Both the position numbers and the translations under genes were made by a program. This document shows positions 5,883 to 7,707 of a stretch of DNA of 7,707 bases, piece by piece (within the stretch, counting starts at the first letter, position 1; each line of letters opens with the position of its first letter). The stretch covers positions 1 to 7,707 of the forward strand of contig NZ_CAMLIX010000229.1 of the NCBI RefSeq assembly GCF_946479975.1, given 5' to 3'. Under the pieces are notes generated by a model. That model worked only from the letters and a program-made list of their open reading frames with translations, searched no databases and was not told the origin of the DNA. The stretch is from an uncultured Flavobacterium sp. (GTDB lineage: Bacteria; Bacteroidota; Bacteroidia; Flavobacteriales; Flavobacteriaceae).

Positions 5883-6254
5883 ATGATTATGTTGCCATCA
5901 ATAAAATACAACCTTGGTTCTTTGCATTTTATCTTTAATGATAAAAGCGCATCTTATTTTCTTGATAAAATTAAATTGTTAGAAATAGGCGACGAAGTAG
6001 AAATTGAAATACTTGGAGATATTTTATTACGAGTATCTATAATCAAGGAAAATGATTTTGTTTTTTATAAAAATAATTCGGTGAAGCTTTGGATTTCAGA
6101 AGAAACTAAAGAATATTTGGAATATAAATTAAATGATTTTTTAGTAAAAAAAGATTTTTACCCTGCAGAAGCTGGTAGTTTTATAAAAGTAAATTCATCA
6201 ATGTTATTTACAAAAAGAAAAATAATCGATTTGTATTTCATAAAAGAGATTTGA
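5883..6254 (+). CDS. Uncharacterised 123-aa protein
   Basis: I do not recognise the family. The ATG at 5883 is followed by a second in-frame ATG at 5889 (MIMLPS), so the true start may be two codons later. There is no signal peptide or membrane helix. The sequence alternates hydrophobic and polar residues, as in a small beta-rich fold (GDEVEIEILGDILLRVSIIKE, split here at 36-45 and 46-56), then a helix (ISEETKEYLEYKLNDFL, 71-87) and a strand-like end (KIIDLYFIKEI). It lies 96 nt after the previous gene, behind its own promoter candidate, and 42 nt before the dehydrogenase gene, with no terminator visible in between, so read-through into that gene is possible. Low G+C (14 of 60 nt in 6121-6180) groups it with the two orphan genes upstream. 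A third member of an accessory cassette is plausible but not shown. Confidence 0.72.
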   Translation: MIMLPSIKYNLGSLHFIFNDKSASYFLDKIKLLEIGDEVEIEILGDILLRVSIIKENDFVFYKNNSVKLWISEETKEYLEYKLNDFLVKKDFYPAEAGSFIKVNSSMLFTKRKIIDLYFIKEI

Positions 6255-6296
6255 AATATTTTTCTTAATTTTAGGAAACTTTCAAAATCAAATTCC

Positions 6297-7310
6297 ATGA
6301 ATTTACAAGAGAACAAAATCGCCTTTTTTTCGACGCAGCCTTACGACAAAACCTTTTTTAATCAGTACAATGCTGATTTCGGTTTTAAATTGGACTTTTT
6401 TGAAACACAATTAAATCCGCAGACCGTTGCTTTAATCGAAGAATGTGAAATTGTTTGTGTTTTTGTAAATGACATTGTAAACGCTGCCGTCATTAAACAA
6501 TTGGCAGAAAAGAACGTAAAAATAATTGCGTTACGTTGCGCTGGATTTAACAATGTTGATCTTGAAGCTGCTAAAAAATACAATATAAAAGTCTGCCGCG
6601 TTCCAGCTTATTCTCCACAAGCTGTTGCAGAACATGCCATGGCAATGATTCTGACTTTAAACAGAAAAACACACAAAGCATACAACAGAGTCCGCGAACA
6701 AAATTTTGCCCTTAACGGATTATTAGGTTTCGACTTATTTGGAAAAACAATCGGAATTATCGGAACTGGAAATATCGGAAAAGCATTTTCTAAAATCGCA
6801 TTAGGTTTTGGCTGTAAAGTTTTGGCTTATGATATTGTTGAAAGTGAAGAAATGAAAAAGGACGGAATTTCTTTTGTGAGCTTAGAAGAGATTTTTAGAT
6901 CGAGTGATATCATTTCGCTGCACTGTCCGTTAAACGATCAAACAAAACATGTGATCAATAAAAATTCGCTGACTTTTATGAAAGAACATGTAATGATTAT
7001 CAACACAAGTCGTGGCGGATTAATTGAAACTTCGTCGGTTATTGAAGGTTTGAAAGAAGGAAAAATTGGTTATTTAGGGATTGACGTTTACGAACAGGAA
7101 GAAAAACTCTTTTTTAGAGATCTTTCTGCAGACATTATTCAAGATGATGCAATTCAGCGTTTAATGAGTTTTCCGAATGTTTTAGTAACGGCGCATCAGG
7201 CGTTTTTTACCAATGAAGCTTTAACGCAGATTGCCTTGGTAACTTTCAATAATATAAAATCGTTACTAGAACAAAATGACATTGAAAATAAAGCGGCTAT
7301 ACTTATATAA
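6297..7310 (+). CDS. ldhA: D-lactate dehydrogenase (LdhA type, D-2-hydroxyacid dehydrogenase)
   Basis: Interconverts pyruvate and D-lactate with NAD(H), in the cytosol. Its 337 aa and overall sequence closely follow E. coli LdhA (329 aa): YDKTFFNQYNADFGFKLDFF (16-35), IALRCAGFNNVDL (77-89) and VPAYSPQAVAEHAMAMILTLNR (split here at 102-112 and 113-123). The Rossmann loop is GTGNIG (156-161) and the acidic residue closing strand 2 is D179, which favours NAD over NADP. The catalytic triad is present by alignment: R239 (NTSRGG), E268 (DVYEQE) and H300 (TAHQAF). FVND (57-60) and LFFRDLSADIIQDD (271-284) are also LdhA-type. G+C returns to the housekeeping level (20 of 60 nt in 6721-6780). The gene stands alone and ends at a hairpin. 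No exact promoter was seen in the 42-nt upstream gap. D-lactate direction is inferred from family; the broader class also includes other 2-hydroxyacid dehydrogenases. Confidence 0.95.
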   Translation: MNLQENKIAFFSTQPYDKTFFNQYNADFGFKLDFFETQLNPQTVALIEECEIVCVFVNDIVNAAVIKQLAEKNVKIIALRCAGFNNVDLEAAKKYNIKVCRVPAYSPQAVAEHAMAMILTLNRKTHKAYNRVREQNFALNGLLGFDLFGKTIGIIGTGNIGKAFSKIALGFGCKVLAYDIVESEEMKKDGISFVSLEEIFRSSDIISLHCPLNDQTKHVINKNSLTFMKEHVMIINTSRGGLIETSSVIEGLKEGKIGYLGIDVYEQEEKLFFRDLSADIIQDDAIQRLMSFPNVLVTAHQAFFTNEALTQIALVTFNNIKSLLEQNDIENKAAILI

Positions 7311-7319
7311 CTACGTTTT

Positions 7320-7351
7320 AAACCCGACAGGTTTTTAAACCTGTCGGGTTT
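7320..7351. terminator. Perfect 15-bp inverted repeat: terminator and probable dispersed palindrome
   Basis: The left arm AAACCCGACAGGTTT (7320-7334) and the right arm AAACCTGTCGGGTTT (7337-7351) are exact reverse complements separated by TT. It begins 10 nt after the ldhA stop and could end its transcript, though the T run after the stem is only three long. GC pairs are concentrated in the arms. From memory, this ACCCGACAGGTTT palindrome recurs between genes in many Flavobacterium genomes, so it may be a REP-like element that also terminates. Confidence 0.75.
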
Positions 7352-7387
7352 CGAATTAATTCAATTACGAATTTAAAATATCAGATT

Positions 7388-7707
7388 ATGAAAAATAAAA
7401 TTCTAATTCTAATCGGCCTTATGATATTATCTTCTTGTCAAAATAAAGAAGAGAAAAAAAATATCATCAAAACGATTGTTCAAGATACATTATCTAAAAC
7501 ACTTGGAGGAACAGCAGATTTAAGTGAAGTTCCCGAAAAAGATGATAAAGCAGTAGAATTAATCCGAAAACAACTGCAGGTTTTATTAGTAAAAGATTTA
7601 CCAGCAATGACAAAAGAAGACCGCTTTTTTTATTACGAAGCTTTCGATTTAAACAACGATCAAAAAGATGAATATTTTGTTGGTTTTTCGAATTCCTATT
7701 TCTGCGG
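7388..7707 (+). CDS. Lipoprotein with acidic post-Cys stretch, 3' end off window
   Basis: The frame is open from the ATG at 7388 to the right edge (106 codons), so the gene is 3'-partial. The N-terminus is a lipoprotein signal: MKNK, hydrophobic core, lipobox LSSC with C17. The next residues, QNKEEK (18-23), resemble the Bacteroidota lipoprotein export signal (QKDDE type), which sends lipoproteins to the cell surface. After a Lys/Asp-rich helix, DLNNDQKDEYFVGFSNSYFCG (split here as DLNNDQKDEY at 88-97 and FVGFSNSYFC at 98-107, where 107 is a partial-edge estimate) resembles the DxNxDG-type, calcium-binding-like repeat of FG-GAP/VCBS-type or 'DLNGDGxxEY' proteins. It has Gln where the Gly of DG usually is. 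Function is unknown. The start was chosen for its signal peptide. No clear promoter was seen in the 36 nt between the palindrome and the ATG. Confidence 0.8.
   Translation, partial: MKNKILILIGLMILSSCQNKEEKKNIIKTIVQDTLSKTLGGTADLSEVPEKDDKAVELIRKQLQVLLVKDLPAMTKEDRFFYYEAFDLNNDQKDEYFVGFSNSYFC

Noticed and set aside
4438..6254. A complete toxin-immunity or defence system
   Set aside because: No toxin, nuclease, helicase, ATPase, reverse transcriptase, transposase or integrase motif is visible in these genes, so only an orphan or immunity-type reading is left as a hypothesis.
6251..6273. Possible ldhA promoter (TTG, then TAATTTTA)
   Set aside because: The -7 element has one mismatch to TAnnTTTG and the spacer is only 12 nt, so it does not meet the consensus.
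6362..6583. 73-aa minus-strand open frame inside ldhA
   Set aside because: It is opposite a strongly conserved enzyme sequence and is a shadow.

Overview
The window looks like chromosomal DNA of a Bacteroidota bacterium, most likely Flavobacterium or a close relative. The evidence is low G+C, the lack of Shine-Dalgarno sequences, two promoter candidates of the Bacteroidota type (TTG, then TAnnTTTG), heme made through glutamate-1-semialdehyde, Bacteroidota-style lipoproteins, and short intergenic repeats of a kind I associate with Flavobacterium genomes. Genus is an inference from memory of gene order and protein style; no search was run.

Left part (1-3718, plus strand): five genes run in one direction. 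They are a small membrane protein with an HExxH motif (start lies off the window), a PLP enzyme of the ACC deaminase / D-cysteine desulfhydrase family, a lipoprotein murein hydrolase (glucosaminidase plus LysM), an 83-aa membrane-anchored protein of unknown function, and hemL. The first three overlap by 4 and 8 nt, so they are very probably translationally coupled. The two gaps around the 83-aa gene are filled by two different short repeats, one of which is five tandem heptamers ending one base before the hemL start codon. A strong hairpin with A and T tails ends hemL.

Middle (3764-4437): a minus-strand gene for a small secreted, highly charged Spy/DUF4890-like protein converges on hemL and shares its terminator. 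A 233-nt divergent intergenic region follows.

Orphan block (4438-6254, plus strand): three uncharacterised genes sit between conserved housekeeping genes. Hand-counted 60-nt samples here have about 20-23% G+C, against about 33-37% in samples from hemL and the dehydrogenase. The first encodes a DUF4274-like N-terminal domain joined to a Trp-rich C-terminal domain, the second an 8-nt-spaced partner of unknown family, the third a 123-aa unknown protein with its own good promoter candidate. The best reading is a recently acquired or fast-evolving accessory cassette, perhaps orphan immunity genes of a polymorphic-toxin type. No toxin gene is in the window, so this is only a hypothesis.

Right part (6297-7707, plus strand): a complete LdhA-type D-lactate dehydrogenase with all catalytic residues, then a perfect 15-bp inverted repeat that is both a plausible terminator and probably a dispersed palindromic repeat, then the 5' part of a lipoprotein gene that runs off the right edge and carries an acidic stretch after its lipid-modified Cys, suggesting surface export.
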